Shown here: piece by piece, positions 1 to 9,964 of the stretch
How positions within the stretch are numbered: position 1 is the first letter of the stretch
Layout: each line of letters begins with the position of its first letter
Assembly: GCA_009809945.1 (NCBI GenBank)
Contig: WTPW01000081.1
Coordinates: 520,084 to 584,083, forward strand
Origin: Gigaspora margarita
Taxonomy: Eukaryota > Glomeromycota > Glomeromycetes > Diversisporales > Gigasporaceae
DNA: 64,000 bases
Reading direction: 5' to 3'
Program-made: the position numbers and the translations under genes
Notes under the pieces: generated by a model
Databases searched by the model: none
Seen by the model: the letters and a program-made list of their open reading frames with translations, nothing else
Told to the model about the DNA's origin: nothing

Positions 1-175
1 CTTCAGCCGAGGGGGGGGGGGGGTTATGTTACCAAAAAATTAACTTCAAACGGCCTTAATATGTAGGTTGAAACTAATCTTGCCTAACGAGTTTATAGTA
101 ATTTTATATGTTTTTTTGTATAATTTTATATATAAAAAATTTACACGTGACATATCGTGTTACTGATAGGAAAAA
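1..175. repeat. Repeat fragment at the window edge
   Basis: A poly-G run of about 12 bases lies at the edge. From about 85 to 175 the sequence matches about 17222-17325 (shared TTATAGTAATTTTATATGTT, then an A/T tract, then GTGACA-ATCG and ACTGATA), so it is a copy of a dispersed repeat. No gene is seen here. Confidence 0.5.
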
Positions 176-478
176 TACTTTTAGCTTCATTTGACATTCT
201 TAGTTGTTATTAATAATATTCTTAGCTATAGATTTTAGTAATAAATAATTCATTGTTATTTAAATACTTTAGATGAATAATAATGAGAAAAACACTTCTA
301 GTTTTACCAGTTTTTTGATAATAAATAAGTGCATTATCTTCATCTTTCTTGTCCAAATCATTCGCATCTACAGATTTCTCGAGATGTTTTGATAAGAAAT
401 GTGGCAATTTTTTTGTTATTTTATCCGCATCTAAAAATTGCTTTTTAATTTTATCGACATCTTCATAATCTGAACCTT

Positions 479-1132
479 TTATGCATTTATTCCATTATAA
501 AGTTTTTTATAGATATCATTAGCAGTAGGCCGTTTTTGTGGATCTGACTTCATGCATCGCCTTGCTAATTCGATATAGCAACTAGGTGTTTCAGAAAAAA
601 ATCCGGACCGCAATCCTTTGTTAACAATCTTGTTTACAAATTCTTTATCATAGCTATACCCATCAAAAGGTTTTTGTCCAGTTGACACTTCTGACACGAA
701 GACTCCAAGATCATAAACGTCTGCTGCTCGCGCATACTTTTTGCCCATTAAAACTTCCGGAGCAACATAAGGTATGCCACTATAAATACCATCTGATGAA
801 TTAACATTTGTCTTTTTAGGCAGTCCTGGATCCATAATATAAGATTGTATAAATTCACTAATGCGTTGATCTTGTAAAATATTACCACTGCGAAAGTCAG
901 CATGAATATATCCTACATAATGAATTTCACGTAAATCATCTAAAATATCTTCAGGCAATTTTAATTTAGTCTCCCAGTTAAGGTAATGAAGATTTTTTCT
1001 TAAATATTTATTAAAACTCCCTTTATCTTCATATTGAAATACCATCAAATATTTATCTGCTTCCTCATTGTAAGTTGATCCATATATTTTAAGCTTGCTG
1101 CCCCGGGAAAGACATTTCATGAGATTGTTAGA
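479..1132 (-). pseudogene. Paralogue A kinase exon 2 (C-lobe)
   Basis: This is the catalytic half of a tyrosine-kinase-like Ser/Thr kinase. The catalytic loop is IHADFRSGN, with the catalytic Asp and Asn in place. The Mg-binding motif reads DPG where the sister genes have DLG. APEVL follows, then DVYDLGVFVSEV and the CW/R-region CMKSDPQKRPT. The exon begins after an AG acceptor at 1133-1134, by homology with exons 2 of B and C. Compared with C (KLYKWNKC), one base is missing near 497, so this frame ends in KKLYNGINA. The lost DFG/DLG residue and the frameshift both argue against activity. Confidence 0.8.
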
Positions 1133-1208
1133 CTTTATAAATTTATATATATATATAAATTAATTCAAGTTGCACTTAAATGACTATATTAATAATTATA
1201 TAACTTAC

Positions 1209-1313
1209 TCCATTCAAAAAATCAAATGAATATCCGTCGAAACTAGTTAAGTTCTTGAGTGCAACGTCGCTACGTAGTTCGCGAGTTCTCGTATAACTAC
1301 CATGATTATTTAT
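1209..1313 (-). pseudogene. Paralogue A kinase exon 1, distal half
   Basis: Reverse-strand reading gives NNHGSYTRTRELRSDVALKN and then a tail ending DFLNG. It contains the strand-3 lysine motif VALK. A GTAAGT donor sits at 1208-1203. Joined to exon 2 it reads FLNG-SNNLMKC, the same join as in B and C. It is cut off from the proximal half (4040-4301) by inserted elements. Confidence 0.8.
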
Positions 1314-1447
1314 AGTTATCGTGCACGAAGTGCACGATAACTAGTTACAGGCAGATTTATACTCAGATCACATGGCCTTCGGCCATGTGATCTGAGTATA
1401 AATCTGCCTGTAACTAGTTATTGTACATTTTGTGCATGATAAATATA
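1311..1447. repeat. 62-67 bp arm palindrome (foldback)
   Basis: The arms 1311-1377 and 1381-1447 are inverted copies around a TTC loop. The inner 45 bp are perfect, and a few mismatches lie in the outer part. The outer arm contains TTATCGTGCACGAAGTGCAC, itself a small palindrome. It interrupts the kinase A exon. Either it is a separate foldback MITE or it is the outer end of the neighbouring recombinase element; the join at 1447 does not decide this. Confidence 0.8.
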
Positions 1448-1615
1448 TTATCGTTCAGGTCCTATGTAACTTTTTCTGATGTCAAATAAACTTTTTGTTT
1501 TGATATTTAAACTATTTATCAGAATTTTATCAGAATTTTTTTTTGTTTTGATATTTAAACTATTTTATCAAAATTTTTTTTAATTTGACTTTTTTCTCGT
1601 TTGAATTTAAAAAAT

Positions 1616-3462
1616 ATGACTACCAAAAATTTGCACGAAGAAGCTGATCGTTTAAAAAATTTATCCTATGTAGCTAACACTGAAAAAAACACTACTAAAT
1701 GGCTTCGTCATGTCGATAGATATCGTCAAGAAAATAATATTAATAAAACGATTGATCAAATTGACAATAAAGCTGAACTCGACGAATTTTTAAGCTTGTT
1801 TATTGCATGGCTTACGCAATTAATGGCAAACCATTTAAAGTGGAATCTATTCACAATTGTTATGCTGCATTAGCACGTTATTTGCGTGAGAATTCTTCTA
1901 TTCCGGGTAATGTTAATATTTGGGACAAATATACATTTTCAAGAACGATTCGAGTATTGGATGGCAAAATGAGATTGCTACAGGATGAAGGCTATGGTGA
2001 TACTAATAAAAGCGATTCATTAACACCTAATGAAATAATTACCTGCTTGGATCATGAATATTTATCGATTAAAAATAATGAAGGTCTACTTNGCCNAGTC
2101 TTTTTTTGGCTTTCATTATTATGTGNTTTACGGGGTGGTGACACATACAAATTACAATTTNGGGATATTGAAAAANGGGGTGATGGTGGATTANAATTGC
2201 GATTACGAAAAGAGAAGAATAATCAAGGTGGTGTATTTTATCGCCAAAGATATGGTCACACCAATACTCGATCTATTCCAATTCCAGCTGACAATTCAGG
2301 AAATCAATTTACACCTGTGAAAGATATATTAGTTTATCTATCAAAACGTCCTTCCGAATGTAAACCAACTGATGCTTTATTTCTAGAATGTGTTAGAAAA
2401 CAATCAGGTAATTTCAAGTTCGAAAACAATCAGTAATTTCAAGTTATATAAAATCAATATACACTAATATATTTTTTAATTTATTTTTACTAACATTAAT
2501 AGAGCTAAAAAAAGGTTTAATGTACAAGCCATCTAAAATGGGAGAAAAAAAAACTCAAAATGATGCTAAACCAAATTGCAGTTAATACTGGCATCGATCT
2601 TGCTGATGGTCGAAAAATTACTAACCATAGTGCAAGACGTACAGCGATCACATTACTAAAACAATCTAATGTTCCTGAAGATGAGGCAATGGCGTTTTCT
2701 GGTCACAGATCTCGAGAAGGAATTCGTGCATATAGCGATCCATCATATGATCAAAGACTTGCATTCACGGCATTACTAATTCCATTTGCATCACAAGAGC
2801 AAGATTTGAACGAGTTTGAATTGGATTATGTAAATGATAGTCAACAAGAATGTAAGTTACATATTTAATAATTATAAACACACAATTATGTACAGTATAT
2901 ATGTACAAAAAATAATTTATTTCAAAATTGGTTATTGAAGGCTCTCATGGTTCAACTATTGAAGACTCTCATGATTCAACTATCGAAGATTTTCACAATT
3001 CAACTATTGAAGACTCTTATGATTCAACTATTGAAGACTTTCATGATTCAACTATTGAAGCATTACAAGATTTGAAAGATTCAGTTGGGGCACCATGTTT
3101 ACAAGATTCGAATTTTAAAGAGCAAAATTCACAAGATTCAACACAAAAAGGTATTTTATTTCATAAAAACAGTCCATAAAGTAAATTTTTTTTATATTCT
3201 CTATTTTTTTTTAGAAAATGACGACCTTGAAATGAAAGGAATTACATTGCAAAAAAAGAAACGCGCTGCTCCATACATAGATGATTCAAATTCTAAAGTT
3301 TTCAAGCCATTTAAGATTCCTACGGATGACCCTGAAAAAATTAAACTATACAAATATCACCTACGAATGCCGTTGAGAAAAGCCACAAATAATATCATAC
3401 TTCAACTTCCTAAAACTGACAAACCGATTAATATTACTTTGAATCTTTCAATTAATAATTAG
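1616..3462 (+). pseudogene. Crypton-like tyrosine recombinase gene (degraded)
   Basis: The start is taken as the ATG at 1616 (MTTKNLHEEADRLKN). After a small frame change near 1800 the N-terminal SAM-like core-binding region continues (AYAINGKPFKVES...ALARYLRENS). The catalytic domain then shows all four key residues of the family: Arg in LRGGDTYKL (about 2130), H-x-x-R in NHSARRTAI (about 2624), His in FSGHRS (about 2700) and the Tyr nucleophile in RAYSDPS (about 2735). An intron with ends GT 2408 and AG near 2502 probably splits the domain; an A-run near 2550 may hold a second frame change. Downstream exons carry five tandem DSTIED-type repeats (2938-3060) and a basic tail ending at 3462. 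The product would cut and rejoin element DNA. These breaks may be assembly error in part. Confidence 0.65.
2938..3060 (+). repeat. 24-bp coding tandem repeat in the recombinase gene
   Basis: About five copies of a 24-bp unit encode variants of DSTIED(S/F)(H/Y). The repeat lies between the recombinase domain and the basic C-terminal exon, giving an acidic spacer of probably variable length. Confidence 0.8.
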
Positions 3463-3610
3463 TTGATAGATTAGTTCTTTAGCTAGGCTAGTGAATTTAT
3501 ATAAGTTCTTGCTTACATATTTGTAATGTTTTAATAATGCATGAATTATAAATACAAAATCTTCGATGCTAAAGTAAAAATATAAAATTGCACAATTTGC
3601 AGTACTTACG

Positions 3611-3665
3611 TATTCGGGCATTTTATTATTAAAGTCATATGATTTTAATAATAAAATGCCCGAAT
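3611..3665. repeat. Subterminal hairpin of the recombinase element
   Basis: Arms of 23 bp (3611-3633 and 3643-3665; TATTCGGGCATTTTATTATT at the outer side) are perfect inverted copies around a short loop, just inside the right TIR. Confidence 0.85.
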
Positions 3666-3726
3666 AAGTAAACAAAAAAAGTGTCAGTTGTTACATAGGA
3701 CCTGAACGATAATTATCAATTTTTCG

Positions 3727-4029
3727 GCATGTCTGAAATGTGTGCCAGGTTAGTGCCAAACGACCAATCAAATTTCAAGATCAAGGGTAATGATACACAA
3801 ACAGAAAAATTCAAAACAAATGCTCGTCTTGCCAAAAAAATCAAAATTTGTATAAAAAATCACCTCCTGTGCTTTAATTAAAAGATTTTCTTGAACGATT
3901 TCACTATATATCTCTTGCTAACATTTAACCTTAAAACAAATGCTAACTTTAACATTAATGTTTTAAGAATTTTACACATTTTGGATGTGCGATTGGCAAC
4001 ATGCATAACCTGGCACACATTCAGACGTG
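3727..4029. mobile_element. 303-bp TIR element inserted in kinase A exon 1
   Basis: Imperfect inverted ends (left CATGTCTGAAATGTGTGCCA; right, reversed, CACGTCTGAATGTGTGCCA). They are flanked by an exact repeat CAATTTTTCG at 3717-3726 and 4030-4039. That host sequence occurs once at the same place in paralogue C, giving an empty site. A 9-10 bp duplication fits a Mutator-like MITE. Confidence 0.85.
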
Positions 4030-4039
4030 CAATTTTTCG

Positions 4040-4301
4040 TATGCCGTCTGACCAAATTGCAGAGTATACAGTTCCATATCCTCCTTTACCGATTTCCTCC
4101 AAATCTAATAATCTATCAAATGGAATCCACTCAACCATATTTTCATATCTAGTAATTTTAATTTGAAATTTTTTCATACAATTATTAATATCCCTATTTC
4201 CACTTGTCCATTGTGTTGCTATGTCAGGATCACATGTCTGACACCATGCTGTATGCGTGTTATCTTCATTGCAATGTTTACATTTACCGTAAGAAGGATA
4301 C
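4040..4301 (-). pseudogene. Paralogue A kinase exon 1, proximal half
   Basis: Begins after an ATAAAG acceptor (4302-4303) and encodes YPSYGKCKHCNEDNTHTAWC, then QTCDPDIATQWTSG, EWIPFDRLLDLEEIGKGGYG and TVYSAIWSDGIRKI. This is the four-Cys Zn-ribbon followed by the intact glycine loop GKGGYG of a kinase. It ends at the TIR element. Homologous exons are 7100-6710 in B and 11701-11326 in C. Confidence 0.85.
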
Positions 4302-4389
4302 CTTTATAATTGTCAATTGCATTATATTTTGAATATTAGTTGTTTACATTACTAATTCTTTAATTTTAATGCGAATAATTTACACTCAC

Positions 4390-4671
4390 CGACTAAATTA
4401 CATGAACAATTATAAGTGATATTGTTCAACGAGTAAGCACCTATATTGAATAACTTCTTTTAAATACTTCGGTTATAATGACTCTTTATACTCATTCACT
4501 AAATTAATGTAAAAAAAATAAGCATTCATAAACTTAAGACGTATATTTTAAATGCTTTGTTAATTAATGTTCCTACTCACAGACTAAATAAACATGAGTA
4601 AATACAATATTAATAAGATTATTTTTTAAACACTTAAATTTCAGAATTAATTTGTTGTTTTTACTTACTAA
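4390..4671 (-). other. Four residual single-codon exon units of paralogue A
   Basis: On the minus strand 3-nt blocks lie between an AG and a GT: TTA 4669-4671, TCT 4582-4584, TGA 4496-4498 and TCG 4390-4392. They match in order the last four blocks of C (TTA, CCT, TGA, TCG). At 4496-4498 the donor reads ATGAGT, not GTGAGT, so the unit is damaged. The rest of the array is gone beyond about 4.7 kb. Confidence 0.65.
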
Positions 4672-4699
4672 CTAAATTAATAAAATCAAATCTAGAGTA

Positions 4700-5706
4700 A
4701 CTTGTATTTAATAAAAAAATAAGACGTTTTTTCAGATTTATTACTGCAAATATAAAAAGTTTATATAGGAAATTCATTCAACTATTTATAATAATAAATT
4801 ATTCACTACAATATTTGGTTTCTGCCAGTATAATAGAACATACCGTGAATTAATAAAAGAACCTACTACATTCGCACTTACAGATCTTCGAATTACAAAT
4901 CATGACTTATACATTCTGTCTTTCGCAGCGATAATTAATTATTAACTAATTATAAGCTAAACGTACTGTGTATGTAATAAAAATTTTGGTTATATATGAT
5001 GGAACAAGAATCTACGCTTTTGAACAGGCTAAAACAAATAGTTTAAGTCTGGGATCGACAGTTTGGGAGATAAACTTCTGCTTAATAGATGGTATTATAT
5101 AACATACCAAAAATGAATGGATATTTATATATGCATAAAAGATATCTATTCTAATATTTTCGTTAATTTATACTTCAATTTGAGTTTTTAGAGCACTAGT
5201 AAAATCTATATATTTCATTTACAAAATGATAATAATAGTACAATAATAATAAGATGTTGACATTGTGAATAATCTATAATTTTATTATTTTCAAATTAAA
5301 CCAATTCATCTCATTTAATATTCTTCGAGTAATTTTCTCTTTTTCATTTATCATACTTTTTGATTTTTATTTCAATCAGACCATTATCAAAAAATTTTTT
5401 ATCAATACATCAGTCGCATCAATACTGCTTTTCTTTTTTTTTTTTTTTTAAAAAAACAAACAAATAGATAAAAACTAAATAAATTCTATATTTCATACAA
5501 GTAAAACGACAAAAACTCTAAACTACAGGACGCAAGCATATATGAATCTTGAATAATTATACCATATATAACATTGTAAAACATAAAATGAATACTTTAT
5601 TTGAATGAATAATATTAAAAATAACGTCAGTCATTATTGAAAATCTCGCTTGTCTGCCAACACCAGTTAATTAAAGAAGAAGCACAGCATGTAAGCTCAT
5701 AGCTAA
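4700..5706. other. A/T-rich spacer between A and B, no gene seen
   Basis: No coding frame, RNA gene or clean inverted repeat was recognised. It should hold the lost 5' part of paralogue A and the 3' flank of B. Confidence 0.5.
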
Positions 5707-5825
5707 TTAGGAATTTTCAACTTGAGAAAAATCTAAATTTAATAATATTCATAACCAAAATTTAGCTTAAATAAAATAAATAAATAAATAAAATATAATT
5801 GCCGTATAATGCAATTTTAAAGTAC

Positions 5826-6636
5826 CTTCAATCGAACTTTTTAGTATTTCTCGTGTGTTAATATAGTTGCTAGAATACATTGAATTGGGATGTTTTCGTG
5901 AGATAATTGGCAATTCTTTAACTATTTTATCAGCATCCAAAAATTGCCTTTTAATTTTATCGACATCAGCATCATCTGAACCTTTCATGAATTTATTCCA
6001 TTTGTAAAGTTTTTTATAGACTTCATTAGCAGTAGGCCGGCTTTGTGGATCGGAACTCATACATCTCCTTGCTAATTCAACATAACAACTAGGAGTCCTA
6101 CTAGCAAATTCTGGTCGTAATCCTTTACAAACCTTTGTTGAAAGTTTGGTATCAAATTCATAACCATCAAAAGGTCTTTGTCCAGTTGACATTTCTGTCA
6201 TGATGATTCCAAACCCATAAATATCAGCGGCTGGTGTAAAATTTTCGCCTAACAAAACTTCTGGGGCGACATAAGGCATGACACCATAAATACCATCTGA
6301 TGCATTCTCATCTGTCTTTTTAGACAGTCCTAGATCCGCAATATAAGATTGCATATTTTCACTAATGTGTTGATCTTGTAAAATGTTACCACTGTGAAAG
6401 TCAGCATGAATATATCCTGCGTAATGAATTTCACGCAAATCTTCTGAAATATCTAAAAGTAGCTTTAATTTAGTTTTCCAGGTAAGTTCTTTAAATTTTT
6501 TTTCTAAATATTTATAAAGACACCCATTATTTGCATATTGAAATACCATCAAATATTTATCTGTTTTCTTATCGTAAGTTAATCCATATATCTTAAGCTT
6601 ACTACCCCATGTTGTACATTTCATATGATTTTTAAA
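5826..6636 (-). CDS. Paralogue B kinase exon 2 (C-lobe)
   Basis: Open throughout. It encodes FKNHMKCTTWGSKLKIYG, then LMVFQYANNGCLYKYL, the catalytic loop IHADFHSGNILQ, the metal motif ADLGLSKK, APEVLLGE and RRCMSSDPQSRPTANEVYKK, ending in IEG. The catalytic Asp and Asn, DLG and APE are all present. A likely donor GTACTT follows at 5825. The acceptor TATAAAG precedes 6636, as in A and C. These kinases are a strongly expanded family in Rhizophagus, with signalling or recognition roles mostly untested. Confidence 0.8.
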
Positions 6637-6709
6637 CTTTATATATGTAAATAAAGTTAATTCATGATATATTTAATAAAATTTCGGAATAAATAATGAT
6701 TTAACCTAC

Positions 6710-7100
6710 TTCATTCAAAGAACTCGGCAAGGTCTTAATTGCAACAATGCTAGATTGTTCACGTTCTCTTACGTAAAAATATTTATCATCGTCACCGTTA
6801 TGACTATCAATAATCTTAACTTTTTTAATTTTTCGTATGCCATCTAACCAAACTGCAGAATATACTGTGCCATTTCCACCTTCACCTATTTATTCAATCC
6901 TATCCAGCCTATCAAATGGAATCCACTCAATCATATTCTCATATCTAGTAGTTTTAATTTGAAATTCTTTTATGCAACGATCAACATCCTTATCTCCACT
7001 TGTCCATCCTCGAATTGTTTTGTCAGGATCACATGTCTGACACCATGCTGCACGCGTGTTATTTTCATTACATTGCGTACACTTTCCATATAAAGAGCAT
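6710..7100 (-). pseudogene. Paralogue B Zn-ribbon/N-lobe exon with stop
   Basis: Encodes CSLYGKCTQCNENNTRAAWC, QTCDPDKTIRGWTSGDKD, EWIPFDRLDRIE, a stop (6892-6890), then IGEGGNGTVYSAVW and the strand-3 motif SSIVAIK, ending LNE. A and C read LEEIGKGG and LKKIGKGG here, so AAA to TAA is the simplest change. The donor is GTAGGT at 6709. Confidence 0.85.
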
Positions 7101-7195
7101 CTTTATAATTGTCAATCATTTTGTGATTTCCTAAGTTATTTTTACTGTATCATTTATGTAGTTCTTAAATATCAATGCAAATATTTTATGCTTAC

Positions 7196-8444
7196 CGACT
7201 AAATTATGAATGAAATTATGGGCGATAGACTTAGCAAGAAAATTATTCATGAATCAAATATTATATATTTCGATTAAAAAAAAAGTTATTTATACTCACT
7301 CGCTAAATTGGAATAGAAAAAATAAATATGAATATTTTATTTAAATATATGTAGATATATAATAGCTGTTACTTGTAACAACTGCGTTTAGCTAATAATT
7401 GTGACGGATCATAATGAAATCCAGATCAAAATGAAATTATAATATAAAATCTCGAAAAATAAAATTTTTTGGGGTGCATTTTTTAGAGATAGGGGTTAGG
7501 GTTAGGGTTAGGTTTAAAGTAAAGTTATAATAAACAAGTATAAGTGGGTTTTAGAAGGTTAACAGATTTAGTAGAAAATATAGATTTCTTTTTAAATTAT
7601 GATCCGCGACAATAATTTATTCTACTTATAAATGTCTTTTATCTGTTATACTCACACACTGAAATTAATGCGAATAAAATAAAATTAAAAATTCAGGAAT
7701 GTGAATCATTTACTTTAAACATATTAAATAAAACGCTCATTATGCTTACACACTAATTAACACGAATAAAATATATTAATATTCACGAATTTGAATAGAT
7801 GTATAGATGAAATGCACTTTATACTTACTAACTAAATTTGAATAAATGAGTTAAATTTTTATAAATTAGAATAGCTTATCTTTGAATATATATTATTATT
7901 TTACACCTACTCCCTAAGTTAGCGCGAATAATACAATAATCAAATTGTATAAACTTGAATATCTTATTTTACAATAGGTAAATACTTAAAATGATAAATT
8001 CTCTTATATTTTACTTACAAAATACTGTAAATTAACGCGAATAAAGTAAAAATCAAATTTTTTAAATGTTAATAGTTTATTTTAAAATCATAGATTAATG
8101 AATAGTCTTATACTCACTCACTAAATTAATGCAAGTTAAATATTAATAAACTTGAATACATAAATTTATCAATATTCTTTACACTCACTCACTAAATTAG
8201 CAGTAATATGAATAAAATGAACACTTTATAGAAATACTTTGAATCATGAATGCTCTTATGCTGCACTTACAAACTAAATTAACGCAAATAAAGTAATAAT
8301 AATCATGAATTTAGAAGCTTATTTTAATTTCATATATTAATAAATTCCTTTATACTCACTAACTAAATTAATGAATTGAAATGAAAATAAATATAATGAA
8401 CTTGAATAAGTATGTAGATAATTAATGTTCTTTATACTTACTCA
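7196..8444 (-). other. Array of 12 tiny exons between 13 introns, paralogue B
   Basis: Minus-strand blocks, each preceded by AG and followed by GTAAGT/GTGAGT/GTAGGT. In transcript order: TGA 8442-8444, TTA 8360-8362, TTT 8271-8273, TGA 8189-8191, TGA 8118-8120, TATTTT 8019-8024, GGA 7911-7913, TTA 7829-7831, TGT 7750-7752, TGT 7656-7658, CGA 7300-7302, TCG 7196-7198. The introns are 68-159 bp, apart from 353 bp where a 210-bp MITE sits. The Sel1 exon ends two bases into a codon (GA). Spliced, the linker reads E-DDYFDDILDYVVD-R-CSLYGKC with no stop. The blocks are multiples of 3, so skipping any of them keeps frame. Confidence 0.65.
7401..7610 (+). mobile_element. 210-bp MITE, constant-core family, copy 1
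   Basis: Flanked by the 7-bp repeat AATAATT (7394-7400, 7611-7617). The ends are GTGACGGATCATAATGAAAT and its rough inverse GATCCGCGAC. The core carries AGGGTTAGGGTTAGG and AAGTATAAGTGGGTTTTAGA, shared with copies at 31395, 58561, 59791 and 62887. It sits inside one of the short introns of paralogue B. Confidence 0.85.
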
Positions 8445-8603
8445 CTAGATTAACATGATAAAATGATTTGGTTTAAATGAAAATATCATGAATTGTAATT
8501 TAATATTAATAGTTGATAATTGTACATGGTACATACTCCTAAAAGATAAATTTGTTGAGAAAATAATTGAATTTAAAAATATATTGCAAAGGAAATAACT
8601 TAC

Positions 8604-8950
8604 TCTTCAATCCAATATTCAAATTCGCAATAATTTTCTTTCATACCTACCCCATATCCATAGCACATAGCGGTTTTGAAAATTCCCATTGAATTACCTA
8701 ATTCAGCTGATTTCTTATAATGTATAAATGCTTGATATTTATCCATTTCAACCCCAATTCCTAAATAATGACAATGACCAACTTGATACATTCCGTTAGA
8801 ATTATTCATATCAGCAGATTTTTGATAATAAGTAAATGCCCTGTTTTCATTTTTATCAACATCAATTCCATATTCATAACAATAACCAAGCCAGAATATT
8901 TCGTTGGAATCATTTGTATCTACAGATTTTAAATAATAAATAGAATTTAT
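8604..8950 (-). CDS. Paralogue B Sel1-repeat exon
   Basis: Three Sel1-like TPR repeats: KSVDTNDSNEIFWLGYCYEY, then KSADMNNSNGMYQVGHCHYL, then KKSAELGNSMGIFKTAMCYG, ending EFEYWIE plus two bases. A GTAAGT donor follows at 8603. Sel1 repeats form helical hairpins that bind proteins. The 5' boundary is unclear: no AG/ATG pair is convincing, and the upstream sequence resembles another Sel1 unit. Confidence 0.75.
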
Positions 8951-9121
8951 TACTTAGTAAATGTTTTAACTTCAAATAAAATCAAATATGAAAAATACTT
9001 TTACCCTCATTTGACATTCTTTGTTTGTTATTCTTATCTATAGATTTAAATAATAAGTAAATTCATCATTAGTTAAATATTTTAGGTGAATAATAAAGAG
9101 AAAAAATATTTCTAGTTTTAC

Positions 9122-9904
9122 CGGCTTTTTGATAATAATAAAGTTTATTATCTTCATTTTGGCAAGGAATGTGTAATGATTTAGCTATTTCATCTGCATC
9201 TAAAAATTGTTTTTGAATTTTATCAACATCTGCATCATCTGAACCTTTTATGCATTTATTCCATTTATAAAGTTGTTTATAGATATCATTAGCGGTAGGC
9301 CGTTTTTGTGAATCTGACTTCATACATCGCCTTGCTAATTCAATATAACAACTAGGTGTTCCAGACAAAAATCCTGATCGTAACCCCTTGCAAATTTTGA
9401 CCCCAAGTTCGGTATCAAATGCACAACCATCAAAAGGTCTTTGCACAATTGACATTTCTGACATAATGACTCCAAGACTATAAATGTCTCCTGCTTGCGT
9501 AAACTGTTCTTTGCCTGACAAATTTCCGGAGCAACGTAAGGCATGACTCCACAAACCTCACCTTCAAAATAATTTATCTTTTTTTGTCTGGAAGATCCAA
9601 GGTCAGAGACGTAAGATTGCGCTCTTTTGCTAATGCTTTTATCTATCAAAATATTTCCACTGTGAATGTCAGTATGAACAATTCCTGCATAATGAATCTC
9701 ACGTAAATCATCTGAAATATCTTTAAGCAATTTTAATTTAGTCTCCCAGGTAAGATTATGAAGATTTTTTCTTAAGTATTTATGAAGACTCCCATTATCT
9801 GCATATTGAAATACCATCAAATATCTATCCGTTTCCTTATCGTAAGTTATTCCATATACTTCAAGTTTGCTACCCCAGAAACGACATTTCATGAGATTGT
9901 CAAA
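9122..9904 (-). pseudogene. Paralogue C kinase exon 2 (C-lobe) with frameshift
   Basis: First frame: FDNLMKCRFWGSKLEVYG, LMVFQYADNGSLHKYL, catalytic loop VHTDIHSGNILI, metal motif SDLGSS and MPYVAPEI. After a one-base loss near 9518-9526 the family continues as SGKEQFTQAGDIYSLGVIMS, then RRCMKSDSQKRPT and a Sel1-like LYYYQKAG. The donor is GTAAAA at 9121. Catalytic residues are intact on both sides of the break. Confidence 0.8.
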
Positions 9905-9964
9905 CTTTATAAATTATATATATAAATAAATTAATTCAAGATGCGCCTAAATGATTGTATTAAT

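Larger units (their letters stand above)
1447..3713 (+). mobile_element. Tyrosine-recombinase DNA transposon with TIRs
   Basis: A 2267-bp element bounded by exact 24-bp inverted repeats at 1447-1470 and 3690-3713 (outer bases ATTATCGTTCAGGTCCTATG). Both sides are flanked by TAT, a possible 3-bp target repeat, though weak in A/T-rich DNA. It carries one plus-strand gene of the Crypton-like tyrosine recombinase type and a subterminal hairpin (3611-3665). It lies inside kinase A exon 1, so it is younger than the duplication that made A, B and C. Scattered N bases (2092-2194) suggest collapsed or heterogeneous copies. Confidence 0.75.
222..4673 (-). pseudogene. Sel1/kinase paralogue A, broken by transposons
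   Basis: Leftmost of three tandem paralogues. Reading leftward it keeps four single-codon exon units (4669-4390), the first kinase exon in two halves (4301-4040 and 1313-1209), a 76-bp intron (1133-1208) and the second kinase exon (1132 down). The halves are separated by about 2.7 kb of inserted elements: a palindrome, a tyrosine-recombinase element and a 303-bp TIR element. The Sel1 exon is missing; similarity to B and C stops at about 4.7 kb. Near 497 one base is missing compared with C, so the frame ends early, and the true tail continues in another frame (407-222, ending in a Sel1-like ALIYYQK stretch). Several independent lesions make it a pseudogene. Confidence 0.8.
5707..8950 (-). pseudogene. 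Sel1/kinase paralogue B (one nonsense codon)
   Basis: Reading leftward: Sel1 exon (about 8950-8604), twelve tiny exons (8444-7196), kinase exon 1 (7100-6710), a 72-bp intron, kinase exon 2 (6636-5826), and perhaps a last exon 5720-5707 that would end the protein in IEVENS. Only one clear lesion is seen, an in-frame TAA at 6892-6890 where A and C have lysine just before the glycine loop. No start codon like that of C is found: the 5' end runs straight into sequence like the degraded Sel1 tail of C. That suggests the copies arose by unequal exchange between Sel1 repeats. Confidence 0.75.

Noticed and set aside
3878-4177. 99-residue kinase-like frame as a gene
   Set aside because: It is the N-lobe exon of paralogue A reading on into an inserted TIR element.
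4860-4900. Another single-codon exon site (ATCT between AAG and GTAAGTGCG)
   Set aside because: It breaks frame (4 nt), lacks the TTAATTTAG acceptor and lies outside the array.
7498-7525. TTAGGG-like tandem words (also at 27460, 62000, 63010) as internal telomere
   Set aside because: Only two to four units, each within a short inverted-repeat element; they belong to the MITE cores.
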